Shown: positions 21,550 through 32,330 of the stretch, piece after piece
Layout: every line of letters starts with the position of its first letter
How positions within the stretch are numbered: the stretch's first letter is position 1
Assembly (NCBI GenBank): GCA_934045075.1
Contig: OW203726.1
Location: 16,493,988 to 16,557,987, forward strand
Length of the DNA stretch: 64,000 bases
Source: Yponomeuta sedellus
Lineage: Eukaryota > Arthropoda > Insecta > Lepidoptera > Yponomeutidae
Direction: 5' to 3'
The notes under the pieces: model-generated
What the model saw: the letters and a program-made list of their open reading frames with translations, nothing else
Told to the model about the DNA's origin: nothing
Database searches by the model: none
Made by a program: the position numbers and the translations under genes

Positions 21550-21980
21550 TGCCTCTGCATCTACGTAACGAGATTATACAGCGTTCAGTGGCATCATCAT
21601 TGACGCTAGGTGGGTGAAGGGACCACGTGGATGCTGTAGTGCTTGGGACATGGTTTTAGATGGTGTAGGCTTGCCCGGCACCTATATCTTCCTCAGACAG
21701 ATTAGTCGGCCTAGCCCACAAAAAAGACTAGTCAATACAATATCAATAGCTCTTATCTAGCAGTGAGGAAGGCTTATTAATTCTGTTTTTCCTCCTTTAT
21801 AAATTAAAATAAAATACGGGTGGGCCCTCACGGTGTTTACCTTCACGGTTAGCGTGTAGTATTGCAACGCAAATGTACATAACTTAGAAATTAAACAATG
21901 TCATTGGTACATGCCCGCACTGGGGATCGAACCTGGGTCTCTCGCTTGCGAGTCCATTGTTCTACCTCTTGAGCTAACAA
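21550..21980 (-). repeat. SINE-D, long copy with tRNA-like head
   Basis: The minus strand begins with a tRNA-like head (about 21908-21978: 'agctcaagaggtagaac', 'ggttcgatcccca'), then 'acattgtttaatttct', a middle part, and ends 'gatggtgtaggcttgccc' ... 'gcatctacgtaacga' in plus-strand terms. Copies occur at 11945, 29685, 31555 and 45240. Boundaries are approximate. Confidence 0.65.
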
Positions 21981-22312
21981 AATACAAAAACTAGACGCGT
22001 ACGCACTGGCCAATAGCGAACAATAGCGGACGGGCTCGTTTGCGGATTTACATGGCGCGTACGCGGGCATATTTACGTGGTAGAGATATTTTTGCGCCAT
22101 GCAAAAATGTTATATCTGCGCAGGATAGATTGATGTAACTTATCTTAATTTAAAGGGATCTTAATTTAACTTAAAAGTGGTAGTAGGGTAACTCTCTTAA
22201 AGGATCTAGGGTATTGTTATAAAAAACAATTCCTTAAAACACTCCTCAGAGGCAGTTTAAATAGTTTATGGCAAAGAAAAAGACGTGCCCAAATAAATTA
22301 TGGCAAACATCC

Positions 22313-22440
22313 AAAAACCCCAGGTCTTGGAAGTTTACATGTTTTTGATGTCGTTGTTTCTGGTTCCCACGACACAGGGTATCCTAGTGTGGGGCCAGAA
22401 GCAATGTATGAGCCTGTATGTAAATGTTATGTTATGTTAT
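22313..22440 (+). repeat. tRNA-headed SINE family, head-less copy
   Basis: It has 'ccaggtcttggaagttta', 'ctggttcccacgacacaggg', 'tatcctagtgtggggcca' and a 'gttatgttatgtta' tail. The tRNA-like head is missing. Confidence 0.8.
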
Positions 22441-23065
22441 ACTTATAAAATATATAGGTATTAAGCTTTAAAATTGACACCTACGTTACACTAAGAGCGT
22501 TCATTAAGTCGTAGTTACTGGAATACTCGGTATAAAAACTTTTTTATTTTCAATTTCACGATTAAGCCCTACATATAATAATATCAGACTAAACTACTTT
22601 GAGCCTATAGCCACGGTGGATCAAGCTACGGACTAGGACATAATGGACTTCTTCCGAAATAAAAATATCAAATTGCATTGAAAAATTCGCGTGAGGAACG
22701 GCTACATTGTATACGTTCCCTTAGTTTCCCCAGAGTAGAACTTTTCAATCGTTAGTTAAGAGGCTTGCGGGACGTCCCTGTCTATTTATTTTGAACTCTG
22801 TGTGGACAAACTTACGCAATCGCCTCGTCGGGGGCCTCCGTGACCGACTACGGCGGATCCCAAAAAGACGATATAGTGTTTTGTTCATATGTACGTTTTT
22901 AAGTATATCCGATTCTATGTTCCTCATAACTGCTTAACCAATCATCAGATTTAAAAAAAAATAGATCTCAATGGACACGTCGAGTGTGCGCAAGTGTCAT
23001 TTTTTATATGAAAACCGGATAAATACAACAAAATAATACTGAAAAGACAAAAATAAAAATAATAA
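22441..23065. other. Non-coding, nothing recognised
   Basis: A 60-codon minus-strand open frame rich in R at 22745-22927 has no recognisable domain. AT-rich otherwise. Confidence 0.4.
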
Positions 23066-23227
23066 TAAATTCCACACAATACAACCACTTGACCTTATCC
23101 CAAACTAGGATAGGATAGTGTAGGTAGACAATTTAGTCAACGTTTTACTATTTCATTTTGAGAGTAGAGTAAATGTCTTACAATATCATTTTCATATTTG
23201 AGTCAACGTTTAACAATTTATGATTAT

Positions 23228-23435
23228 ATAAACTTCCACATAACACAAGCACTTGAACTTGTCCCAAACTAGGATACCCTATACTATGGCAACCAGAACA
23301 GGACGTCACAAACATGAAAATACACTTAGACTGAGGCCACTTGTACAGCGGCCCCCAGTGGGAATCGAACCCACGACCTTAAGGTACCTTGGTACCTAAG
23401 TGTCTTAACGGCTAAACCAACGAGGCAGTCAACAC
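23228..23435 (-). repeat. SINE-B with tRNA-like head
   Basis: The minus strand opens with 'cctcgttggtttagccgtta', a 'ggttcgattccca' B-box-like motif, then 'tggcctcagtctaagtg', 'catgtttgtgacg' and 'gtatcctagtttggga', ending 'tgtgttatgtgg'. It resembles the family at 9275 in its body but has a different head. A fragment of the tail is duplicated at about 23066-23110. Confidence 0.7.
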
Positions 23436-23981
23436 AAGAAATAAATACAACAACAGAATACTAAAATAAAAAGAAAAATAAAAAACTCAAATAAAAAAAA
23501 TACCAAAAAACCCAATGAAGTTTAACTGTTAACAAAACGGGACCTAGTTTTTATATCGTGACTCGTTGCGAGGTATCTAAGTTGGCCCCGCCTGCTTAGT
23601 AGTTGTTCAGCAGTCGGTTATTTCAGTTATTTTAGTAAAGAGAACGGTTAATAAGCTTATGGTACGGGCATTACATCGCATTGTCATGAAAGGAAATTCT
23701 ATTAATTGAAAACGTTTTCAAAAGCCGCACAACTTTTCCATATTATTTTGTTTTGAACCGCCCGAGCGGCCATTGTTCGGTTTTGTGTTCTTCTGTGAAT
23801 TTTGCTTTTCACAGTGCGCACTACCCTACTTAGCGTAAGTAGCTACTGTGAGCAAAGTTTACAGCGCATAGCTGTATAATTATGTATATTTTACAGACGG
23901 ACGGACGGACGGGCGCACGCGGGGACAAACGGACATCGCGAAACGGTAAGCCGGCTTTTGACTATGGGATGTAACCTATAA
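23436..23981. other. Non-coding
   Basis: A short (GGAC)n-like run at 23897-23940 ('ggacggacggacg') precedes 'ccggcttttgactatggga', which resembles positions 4985-5005. Nothing else is recognised. Confidence 0.4.
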
Positions 23982-24162
23982 TCTATAATATAAAAATGAA
24001 TCGCTAAATGTGTTGGTAAGCGCAAATCTCGAGAGCAGCTGAACTGATTTTCTTAATTCTTGTTTTAGAATATTCCTTGAAGTACGAGGGTGGTTCTTAC
24101 GGCGGGAAAAAAATATTAAAGAATCGACTCTTAGGCGGTACGAAGTTCGCTGGGTCAGCTAG
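23982..24162 (+). mobile_element. Short non-autonomous Helitron, complete
   Basis: It starts TCTATAATATAAAAATGAAT at 23982 and ends 'gctgggtcagCTAG' at 24162, with 'ttggtaagcgcaaatctcg' and 'gaatattccttgaagta' inside. It is followed within a few bases by the 5' end of a second copy. Confidence 0.8.
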
Positions 24163-24166
24163 TCTT

Positions 24167-24250
24167 CTATAATATAAAAATGAATCCCCGAATGTGTTGG
24201 TAAGCGCAAATCTCGGGAGCAGCTGAACAGATTTCGCTAATTCCTTGAAT
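24167..24250 (+). mobile_element. Helitron 5' fragment
   Basis: A second TATAATATAAAAATGAAT start with 'gtaagcgcaaatctcggg' breaks off after 'tttcgctaattcc'. Together with 23982-24162 it forms a head-to-tail pair. Confidence 0.75.
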
Positions 24251-24504
24251 TCTACATAAAAAGTCGAGCGACAGCTTAAATCTATATTCTGAACGCCATG
24301 CATGCTTGATTGAATTCTAATGAGAAAATGAATTTGTAATGAATCTGTCAAGTTATTTTATTTTTATGCGACAAAGTCTAAGCCTTCGAATATTTTGCGT
24401 CTACGCTTTCAATTCGCAATCGTTCCTTAAAAAGCAAACAAAAATCACAACTGCGACTGGCGTGGATTATTTTACAAAATTCCGAATAAACCGCCAGTTA
24501 TTGT

Positions 24505-25405
24505 ATTTAAGTGACTCTACAATGTCGTTAAGGCGCTTCGGGGTACTAACTACCGCCACCGATTGAAAAAATCATAAGATGTTTTATTTGATTTTATCCG
24601 GATAAACCTACTAGGATTTTTGTCGGAAGAGGTAAAATCAAATAATGGTAGTACTAACGAAAGTTTTAATTAAAAAATAACTTGTTTTACCTATAATCAT
24701 AAAAGTACCTTCACATTGACAGTTGACACAGTTGTTAAGATTTCTCAAGTTCACTTTTAGGTTATAAAACAGTTGTTTTTATTCCATTGATGGCGCTAGT
24801 TAGCACCCCAAGCGCCTTAAAGGCTCTATAAGAAATATATCAAAATACCAATAATGCACATAATTTTTTTTCTTTTTCGAATTTACCAAAATTCTCAGTT
24901 AATTAGTAGCTTTCACATTCCTAGTAAATAAACATAAATTCATCTAGATTCCAGATAGTGGGTAAATCTCTCTTCTTGATTAATAATTTAATAAGACTAC
25001 CACAAAATACTCCGCTCAAACTGAAACAATGCATTGAACGTGACATAAATAAGCCCGTGAAATAAATCCTAGTCTGTTTATCCGGATCGAATCAAATAAA
25101 ACATGTTATGATTTTTTCTATCGGTGGCGGTAGTTAGCACCCCAAGCGCCTTAAAGGCTTTAAAAGAAGTATATAAAAATACCAATAATGTACATATTTT
25201 TTTACTGTTGTTGGCCTTTCTCGAATTTACCAAAATTCTCAGTTAATTATTAGCTTTCACATTCCTAGTAAGTAAACATAGATTCATCTAGATTCTAGAT
25301 AGTGGGTAAATCTCTCTTCTTGATTAATAATAAGACTACCACAAATTACTCCGCTCAAACTCAAACAATGCATTGAACGTTAAATAAGCCCGTCTATACC
25401 TGTAA
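24505..25405. repeat. Three MITE-like arms: one inverted and two direct copies
   Basis: A plus-strand segment at about 24780-25062 is repeated at about 25125-25403 with few changes ('gttagcaccccaagcgcctt', 'ccagatagtgggtaaatctc', 'acaatgcattgaacgt'), a spacing of about 345 bp. A partial inverted copy of the 'gccaccgattgaaaaaatca' end lies at 24520-24620. The two direct copies differ by small indels, so this is a tandem duplication or two insertions. No coding capacity. Confidence 0.75.
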
Positions 25406-25695
25406 ACAACTGAACCAGAGATTAATGGTGAAAAAATGAACCAAAACCAACGCCATGTCCGTCGTTAGGGTTCCGTACACAAAGGGCGTACGGCCCCTTG
25501 AATATGTAAGCTTTCACGTAAACATCTGTGTGCGAAAGCGGAATGTTTACTTAGCTGTACCGTACCGATACCTACCGGTAAAAGGCGTAATACGAATATG
25601 TATCACACATAGTAAAACAGCGTTTCAATTGATATTGATACATTTTTATACGGGACAGCACCCTCAGACCTGGAGTGACTGAGATATTTACATAC

Positions 25696-25885
25696 GACGT
25701 CTGTGGCGCAGGGGTAGCGCATCTGCCTACCATGCGAGAGGTCCCGGGCTCGAACCCCGGCTGGGGACAAAAAAAACCCCCAGCTCTTGGATGTTTACAT
25801 GTTTGTGATGTTGTTGTTTCTGGTTCCCACGACACAGGGTATCCTAGTGTGGGCTGTATGCCTGTATGTAAATGTTATGTTACAC
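25696..25885 (+). repeat. tRNA-headed SINE, complete copy
   Basis: The tRNA-like head at 25697-25770 has 'ggcgcaggggtagcgc' (A box), a loop CTACCAT and 'ccgggctcgaaccccgg' (a perfect T arm). The body follows: 'ctcttggatgtttacat', 'ctggttcccacgacacaggg', 'tatcctagtgtggg' and a 'gttatgtta' end. An ACC-type loop hints at descent from a tRNA-Gly, but the anticodon stem is poor. It is not a functional tRNA gene, because it continues straight into SINE body. Confidence 0.8.
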
Positions 25886-26860
25886 GTCAGCGCATAATTG
25901 CCTGTCCTCGGTGGACACACGTGGTAATTACCCTCTCTCTCTCTCTGAGAAAGCATGAGATATACATTAGAACGTACATATCATCGTTGATGTCAAAAAC
26001 TTAGGATTTTCGTTTTTTCATCTAAATTGAACGAAAACTTGATTCCCAATGTGTAAGACATTTAAATTTCAGCCTGATTAGGAAAGGATCATGAAGTCTT
26101 GCTATCTTTATTTTATTTTATTTTTCTTACAAATCTTAAAAAAAGAAAATAAATCTTTCTTTAGATGTGACATTTTGCAATATCAACGACGACGTTATGG
26201 TACATGATACGGGACCCTCAGCGCACGAATCCGACTCGCTCGGAGCCGATTTTTTTATCTCATAGGCTAACAAATCAACGAAATGAACAGTCAAACACGG
26301 GCTGAGCTTTATGCAGTGGGTATTTGCCTTGGGCAAACAGTGGCGGCCAATTCGCAGCGTATTGTTAGAAATATTGCAAATGTTTGTAACAGCCCCGCGG
26401 CAGGCTGGCTTATTGTTTCACTCAGCCGAATTGCTAACGACTCGCCCGCTAATTGCGCAATGCTTTACGTAATAAAAACATATGAACAATGAGTTCTGCT
26501 TTTTATTCTACATATTTTTTTTTGTGTAGCATATAATAATTATCATATCATTCACTCACACATTGTAAACCTTGCATGACAATAAATGTTTATTCTTTCT
26601 TCGTTTTTCTTCTTCTTCATCATATTTTCATACTCGCTCTTATCATACAGGCTTTAGCTTAGTATAAGGGTCAGCAAACACCATTGTACATTTCTTTCTA
26701 TTACTGATCAAGGCTTGTTTAGTTATATTAATGATGTACCTACTGTTAACAACTAAGAAAATTATGAGCATGCAATTATAATTTAATATATAGTTTAAGT
26801 GATGTACAAACCCACATTATGCTTTTGAACAATAAACAAATTTTTTATTTTTTAATTTTT
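25886..26860. other. Non-coding; (CT)n run near 25931
   Basis: A short 'ctctctctctctct' microsatellite occurs near 25931. Two open frames (26136-26336 minus, 26283-26492 plus) overlap each other and match nothing known to me. Confidence 0.35.
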
Positions 26861-26864
26861 TAAT

Positions 26865-27072
26865 ATCACATCACATCACACTTAGTTTGTGAGTGTGTAT
26901 GTTTGTTACTTCGTCACGTCTAAACGGCTGGAGCGATTTTAATAAAATTTGGTATGGAGTTAGCTGACACCCTGGTTTAACACCATAACGCATAGACGTT
27001 TTACCGCGGGAAAATATGTTCTTCCCATGGAAAAATCGATAAATCGCGGGTAACACCGCGAGCAACAGCTAG
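26865..27072 (+). mobile_element. Helitron-like element (GCAACAGCTAG end)
   Basis: It begins near 'acatcacatcacacttag', contains 'ctaaacggctggagcgattt' and 'gacaccctggtttaac', and ends 'ccgcgagcaacagCTAG' at 27072 followed by T. The 3' part 'gcgggtaacaccgcg' forms a short hairpin just before CTAG, as expected for a Helitron 3' end. It belongs to a different subfamily from 23982. Confidence 0.6.
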
Positions 27073-27204
27073 TGTCTGACTCGAAAAAAAAAATTACATT
27101 ATCAACCAAATCACAATTTTACAAATGTATATGGTTATTTTCCAAACTAAAGGTTGTTTTAGTGCCTCTTCGACTTATATTTCTAAAAGGACCAAACAAT
27201 AACA

Positions 27205-27380
27205 GTATAATTTTTAAAAACCTATGTAGAGGTTAAAAATTCCACCCATGCCGGGATTCGAACCCGCAACCTCTGGCTATCCGTGCCAGCGCTCTTTCCA
27301 ACTGAGCTAATGGGCGACTCACCGACATCAGTGAAATTTCGAACCTCTTTACACTATTCTCTGTATTACGTACAGGCTTA
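27205..27380 (-). repeat. tRNA-like module, single minus-strand unit
   Basis: It consists of the family tail 'cctatgtagaggttaaaaat', a tRNA-like core (about 27243-27315 with 'gggattcgaaccc' and 'ctggctatccgtgccag') and the first part of the spacer to 'attacgtacaggc'. The spacer is cut at about 27378. Confidence 0.75.
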
Positions 27381-27935
27381 GCGGATTAGCAATTTCAAGC
27401 TATGCGATATGTGTACATCTCTGACACACAGGTTTCCTCACGATGGTATCCTAGAGAGTACGTACATTACACTAATTATAATTAGACCCCACTCACTTGT
27501 CCCTAGGTTTATGGTCAACCATGAATATTGGCTCGAGTGCACTAATTTTTACAACGTGAAAACCATACTGCTCTTGAGTAAATATTCGTGGCTAAGCCAT
27601 AGCCTCAGCAACTGCAACAATGGAGGGGAATTTCCAAAATAAACGTTATTTCATAACATATTTCAATTAGGCAAGTTTACGTTTGAAATGGGAAGGTCGC
27701 AAGTTAAATTCACAAAGCGGAGTCGGTTTGAGGTAGGTATATGAATTGCCTCCGGGCTGTAGGTGGACCAGAAACTCGTGAAACATGGGACAAAATTAAT
27801 TCAGCGAAGAGAGGTTTACATATTGACGATTTATAAATATTCCACTATTCCACTGCGCCACGAGCGCTTTTATTCTTAAATAAACATTGTCGTATCTGCT
27901 GTGTGGTGTCGGCCTAGAGAATAGCACCAACCCAA
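27381..27935. other. Non-coding; SINE-like fragment at its start
   Basis: Near 27380-27450 'ttagcaatttcaagc' and 'caggtttcctcacgatgg' echo SINE-D/F landmarks. Nothing is recognised from 27470 onward. Confidence 0.35.
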
Positions 27936-27939
27936 ATTC

Positions 27940-28140
27940 TTCCCGCGGGTGTCGTAAAAGGCGACTAAGGGACACGAACCGGGGGTGGGCAGCAGCACCT
28001 CCTGCAGTACAATTCCACCAAACTGCGATCCCCAACCCGCGTGCTCAGCGTGGGGATTATGAGCATTACCCCCCAATGATGGCACAACCTTGCGCTATGG
28101 CGCTCATGAAGGGAGGGCTATTTCCAGCAGTGGACTAATA
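27940..28140 (+). pseudogene. LINE deletion derivative (leader fused to RT C-terminus)
   Basis: 'cttcccgcgggtgtcgtaaa' and 'gcgactaagggacacgaac' lead into a degraded 'cgctatggcgctcatga', 'gggagggctatttccagcag' ending (frame W..GEGYFQQW-like) and 'atatagcccgaagaag'. The same fusion occurs in reverse at 13281-13466. Overlapping open frames on both strands arise from this repeat. Confidence 0.55.
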
Positions 28141-28238
28141 TAGCCCGAAGAAGATATCTCGAAGTGTCTACGAAGCTATTCTAATATTAATTTCATATAC
28201 TCATGCAAGTATGCCAGAAAGGTATCATACTGCCAGGG

Positions 28239-28399
28239 GTTGTCTCTTGTTTGTTATGGTTTGCCAAATATCAATCATAACAGAAATGTAATTCAATCAT
28301 ATGTCCGTAACAACTGGCATGTCAGTTTTACGGACATAAGATTGAATTAATTTCCGTTATGATTGATATTTGGCAAACCATAGAAAAACAAGAGACAGA
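28239..28399. mobile_element. Foldback MITE, about 70-bp arms
   Basis: The left arm 'tgtctcttgtttgttatggt', 'ttgccaaatatcaatcataa' is matched by the right arm 'ttatgattgatatttggcaa', 'accatagaaaaacaagagac'. The loop is about 20 bases. Mismatches are few, so it is fairly young. The 71-codon minus-strand frame overlapping it is not a gene. Confidence 0.85.
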
Positions 28400-28920
28400 C
28401 ATGCTGATGAAAATATAATGTACGTCAGGAAAACTATCAGTAACGTTTACACTATAGGTAGCCAATGTAGATACTAGAAATAAACATAAACTTTCGTTCC
28501 CAAGATTAAGGCTGGCAATGATAATACATCTTTCACGTGGCATTGTTTACTTTTCATCAATAAGCTATCTGACAATATACGGTTGACTGTAAAAAATTCT
28601 TAAGGCAGTAAGTCTGCCGTATTCTACATTTACTTAAGAACAATAAAAGTATTAATAAAAAAAAAACAAAACTATAAGCTTGCCTGAAACGCAGTTCAAA
28701 AATTGTGCAAAATACACTGCGTTCCAAAAGGGCTACAACATAAAGGATTATTTAGACGACAATGATGTCTGGAATTCAAGCCAGTACGAGTACTATGCAT
28801 GAGTTTTGTGTTTTATAATAACTATAACCTAAACACTGTTAATTAAGGACTTTGATAAGGCTGAGTTTAGATTTTTGTCCATTTTGTCTCCAAAGTGATC
28901 TATATTTTGAAATGGAGACT
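28400..28920. other. Non-coding, nothing recognised
   Basis: AT-rich; a poly-A run lies near 28657. No repeat landmark. Confidence 0.4.
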
Positions 28921-29045
28921 TGGATAGATAGATACAGAACACTTTATTGCACAACCAGAAAAAAGAATACAGCCATGATTTCTTAAATCTAAGTTATGTT
29001 ACAGAATTGGCGGTCTTATCGCTAAGAGCGATCTCTTCCAGACTT
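28921..29045 (-). repeat. Non-LTR 3'-end fragment with TATC tail
   Basis: Minus-strand order: 'gtctggaagagatcgctc', 'cgataagaccgcc', 'tgcaataaagtgttctgta', (TATC)n. It has the same family structure as 1306-1440 and includes the interior 'acttagatttaagaaatc'. Confidence 0.7.
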
Positions 29046-29369
29046 AGTTTAACTTGTAACGTTCATTTAGTCGTTTCTGTGCTAAGAATAAGAAAATTTT
29101 CAAATAAGAAACAAAATCGCGTTCTGAACGTTTTTCTTTTCATGAGAGCCTGGTCCCTCTATATTAGCCCTACTTACAAACTAGTAACAATGGAAACTAG
29201 GAAATTGTAATACCATCAGGCCACGTCATTCACATGCTAGTATTTCTGATGTGGGTTTTACTTTTCACGAAGGTAATTAATTGGTTTTAACATAGGAACT
29301 CGATCCGTGTACCAAACCAACTATTAGTGTTGGAATACAGAAAAGGGCCTTCAAAATAATAATAATAAT

Positions 29370-29445
29370 CACATCCCCACAACACAATCACTTGCCCTGG
29401 TCCCAAACTAGGATACCCTGTACCTACTATGTTAACCAGGCTTCT
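29370..29445 (-). repeat. SINE-B tail fragment
   Basis: 'acaacacaatcacttgcc' and 'tcccaaactaggataccctg' match 23228-23300. The head is absent. Confidence 0.55.
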
Positions 29446-29654
29446 GCATCTACGTGATGAGATGATTTAAACAGAAGAAGAAGAAGAAAAAAAATATTAT
29501 AGAAACAGTGCACACGCTTCAGTAACAAATTTAAAACATATTACTAAACATAACATTCACAAAAAACAAAAAATAACGAAGAAAAACGAAAGGTCATGGC
29601 GTATCATGCTATAAATGGCAACTGACTCAGCAATATGCTGATAGACAAGCCTTC

Positions 29655-29900
29655 AGCGCTGATTTTCAGTCAGTGCCAGCTGATTTTCAGTCAGTGCCAG
29701 CACAGCGTCCAGTGGCATCTTCACTCACACTAGATGGGTGAAGGGACCACTCGTATGCTGCCTGACACATGATTTCAGATGGTGTAGGCTTACCCAGCAC
29801 CTATACCATCCTGACAGCTTAGTCGGCCTAGCCCACAGGAAAGATTAGTTAATACATGCGGAGCCAACCAAGGCGCGGGTTGTCTCACGATATTTTCATT
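29655..29900 (-). repeat. SINE-D copy preceded by a 21-bp duplication
   Basis: 'ctgattttcagtcagtgcca' occurs twice in tandem at about 29658-29700. It is followed by 'ggcatcttcactcacactag', 'gatggtgtaggcttaccca' and 'gacagcttagtcggcctagc' as in the other SINE-D copies. Confidence 0.65.
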
Positions 29901-29924
29901 TCATTTATTTATTGCAAAACCATG

Positions 29925-30205
29925 AACAGTTGTGACGGTACAAACCTCTTCATACCATTTTTATTTCTTTTTCTATCTATCATTTTCAAATATTTAGATT
30001 ACGTCACACATTCTTCGATTTCCCTCATTTTTCATTACTACTACTTTACCCTTTGACCAGATCTGACTATTTTACCTGTTTCTCCGTTTTTTTATCCAGT
30101 TTCCTTTTTTAAAATTACTACAAATATCTACAAATAAAACAACACCTCGTTCCAGTTTATTATTATTTATAAAAATTATATACATCGTTACACAGTTCAT
30201 ACTTA
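29925..30205 (-). repeat. Dispersed repeat X
   Basis: Same order as 11055-11345: 'gtgacggtacaaacctcttc', 'ctttttctatctatcatttt', 'ccagatctgactatttta', 'ttatccagtttcc', 'cgttccagtttattatta'. Confidence 0.7.
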
Positions 30206-30351
30206 ACTAGTACCATGGACCCTGTAAGGGTGTAGCAAATTTGTAGTACATTAAAGGAATGCATGTAAATACATATAAAGCTTAGATTAGGACAAATACA
30301 GCTAAAGTTCTATGGTCTTCCTTTATATTTAGCATGTGGTTAACTAGGCAA

Positions 30352-30485
30352 ATTCACATACATGAAAATACACCCAGACTGAGGCCACTTGTACAAAAGT
30401 ACGGCGTCCCCCAGTGGGAATTGAACCCACGACCTATATCTTGGTAGCCAAGCTTCCCAACGGCCAGACCAACGTGGAGGTCAAG
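30352..30485 (-). repeat. SINE-B head fragment
   Basis: The minus strand contains a 'ccacgttggtctggccgttg' head, a 'gggttcaattccc' motif and 'tggcctcagtctgggtg'. It is close to 23228-23435 but is cut before the 'gtatcctag' part. Confidence 0.65.
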
Positions 30486-30717
30486 AAGTATCGGTTTAAA
30501 GTTATATGAAGGTTACTCTATTAATTGTGAAATGTGTTTGGATAATTGTGCCGCAACGGGTGACTATCAGACAAATTATCTGCATGGCTACTACGACGAC
30601 GCAGCCGCACGTTTTAAAAGTCACAACTTTCCATTGTTAATTGTCAAATTGTGAAATTTTAGCGCCACTAAACGCGTGACTCATCTTATTATTATTTTCT
30701 TTATAATGCACTAACCC

Positions 30718-30975
30718 GTGAGCGGTGGTAGCGGAGCGGTGTAGAACGCCGGCTTCTAATTCGGGAGGTCGTGGGTTCGAACCCCGGCATGTACCAATGA
30801 CTTTGTTTTCTAAGTTATGTACATTTGTGAACTTATAGTAGCAATACTACTCGCTGACGGTAAAGGCAAACATCGTAAGGAAACCCTAGTGTCTGAGGTA
30901 TTGGCGTACCTCAGCGCTTGCTACGTACAATGGCCCAACTATGAGGCTAAGTGCGGAAATCTCAGGTCTAACTGA
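30718..30975 (+). repeat. SINE-E with tRNA-like head
   Basis: The head at about 30718-30790 ('gtggtagcggagcggtgta', 'gggttcgaaccccgg') is followed by 'tctaagttatgtacatttgt', 'gctgacggtaaaggcaaaca' and 'ggtattggcgtacctcag'. The body is related to SINE-D and SINE-F. The T arm is nearly perfect, but no full acceptor stem forms, so it is a SINE head and not a tRNA gene. Confidence 0.65.
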
Positions 30976-30979
30976 CTAA

Positions 30980-31210
30980 CTGCACTAACCCGTGCTAAGG
31001 ACAATTTTGAAAACCTATTTAGAGGCTAAAAATTCCACCCATGTCGGGATTCGAACCCGCGACCTCTGGCTGTCCGTGCCAGCGCTCTTTCCAACTGAGC
31101 TAATGGGCGACTCACCGGCATCAGTGAAATTTTGAACCTCTACAGTATTCTCTGTACAGGCAGCGACATCTGACTGTAGTAATTTGCAACACTTGCAGCC
31201 CCGAGTAGCT
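30980..31210 (-). repeat. tRNA-like module, single minus-strand unit
   Basis: It has 'actaacccgtgctaaggac', the 'cctatttagaggctaaaaat' tail, a tRNA-like core at about 31036-31110 ('gggattcgaaccc', 'ctggctgtccgtgccag', 'gagctaatgggc') and a spacer to 'cagccccgagtag'. It directly abuts SINE-E. Confidence 0.8.
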
Positions 31211-31289
31211 TCGAGAATCCTTCGCTTGCTCGGTCATCAAAATTGAACACGCGGTTAAAAAGCAACTTTGCACTCTTGTATAACAAATA

Positions 31290-31470
31290 ACTATTAATGC
31301 ACTTAGGAGCGCGAACCGCCACCAATGGAATAAAAATCATGACTCGTTTCATAGTGCGTTATTTTTCCAAAAGTAAACGTGAAAAATCTTAATATCTGTC
31401 GTAGCTATTAGTACCCTCGGTGGAGCTAGTTCGCGCCCTTAAGCGTCTTAAGAAGTGAACCAAACCGGCC
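31290..31470. repeat. MITE-like arms (GCCACCAATGGAATAAAAATC family)
   Basis: 'cgaaccgccaccaatggaat' with 'catgactcgtttcatagtg', then about 90 bases later a loosely inverted 'ctcggtggagctagttcg' and 'ccttaagcgtcttaag'. The family is also seen at 7140, 7660, 11808, 24520 and 24780. Confidence 0.5.
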
Positions 31471-31554
31471 TTAATAAACGAGAAACTAGGGGTTAGTCTA
31501 CCACAAATGATGACCCCCATAAGCGAAAGCCTAAATAAGAAAATATTGGCCTTT

Positions 31555-31860
31555 GCATCTACGTAATGAAATAATGTATAATTATATTGTTGCTTAGTGG
31601 AGTAGCTTTAGTAGAAGAGTTAAGTACAGGCTTGCCCAGCACCTGTACCATCCTCACAGGAATGACAAATCGATTCGTGCGGAGCCAACCAACCCTAGGG
31701 TTTCCTCACGATGGTTTCAGCGTGTGGTTTTGCTACTACGAATTCGCAGGTGTGCGTAAATTTAAAAATAAACAAAGTCAGAGGTGCATGGCCGCATTGG
31801 GTGTCGAAACACGTGTCTTTCGCTTACGAGTCCATTATTCTACGCACTGGGTTAACACCG
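31555..31860 (-). repeat. SINE-D copy, diverged
   Basis: 'gtacaggcttgcccagcacc', 'gtaccatcctcacagg', 'ggtttcctcacgatggtttc' and a degraded head 'cgcttacgagtccattattc'. The 114-codon open frame across it is a chance ORF within the repeat. Confidence 0.55.
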
Positions 31861-32084
31861 CAAACATAAATAAGCAGTCTTCAAATGAAATCAAAATAAC
31901 CTTATGTTATGAGATAATACTAGCCCCTTAGAGAGTGGCATTTACATTACATTACATTACATAACCTCAAGCCTGTATTCCGCAGGAGTAGGCAGTCATC
32001 ATGGTTTTTCACTCGCCCCGCTCCTGTCCTAAAAAAGCTCTTCCGCAACATCAACATTCATTATTCGTTGCATACAGCGATGGA

Positions 32085-32330
32085 CCAATGAACGAACGAT
32101 CTATCAAGCGAACGAACGAATGATCGATCGATCGATTGATGAATCGAACGTACAAACGAACAAAAGAATTACTGAACTAACATAAAGAACAAACTAACTA
32201 ACAAACGAACAAATGAATGACCGATCTATCATAGCGAACTAACTACCGAACGAACAAATGAATGACCGAACTAACATAACGAACAAACTACCGAACGAAC
32301 GGACGGACGGACAGACAGACGAACATTAGT
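32085..32330. repeat. Imperfect (GAAC)n-like tetranucleotide array
   Basis: 'gaacgaacgaatga', 'gatcgatcgatcgatt', 'ccgaacgaacaaatgaatga' and 'gaacggacggacggacag' alternate over about 245 bp. A longer 'aatgaatgaccga' block recurs at about 32213 and 32258, so a higher-order unit has formed. Confidence 0.8.

Noticed and set aside
25697..25770. Possible genuine tRNA-Gly gene
   Set aside because: It continues directly into a SINE body shared with the copies at 22313, 50030 and 59732, and the anticodon stem is poor.
31587..31931. 114-codon plus-strand ORF as a gene
   Set aside because: It is a chance ORF crossing a diverged SINE-D copy; other copies do not keep the frame.
32085..32330. CRISPR-like array
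   Set aside because: The repeats are degenerate tetranucleotides without spacers of uniform length, and the organism is eukaryotic.
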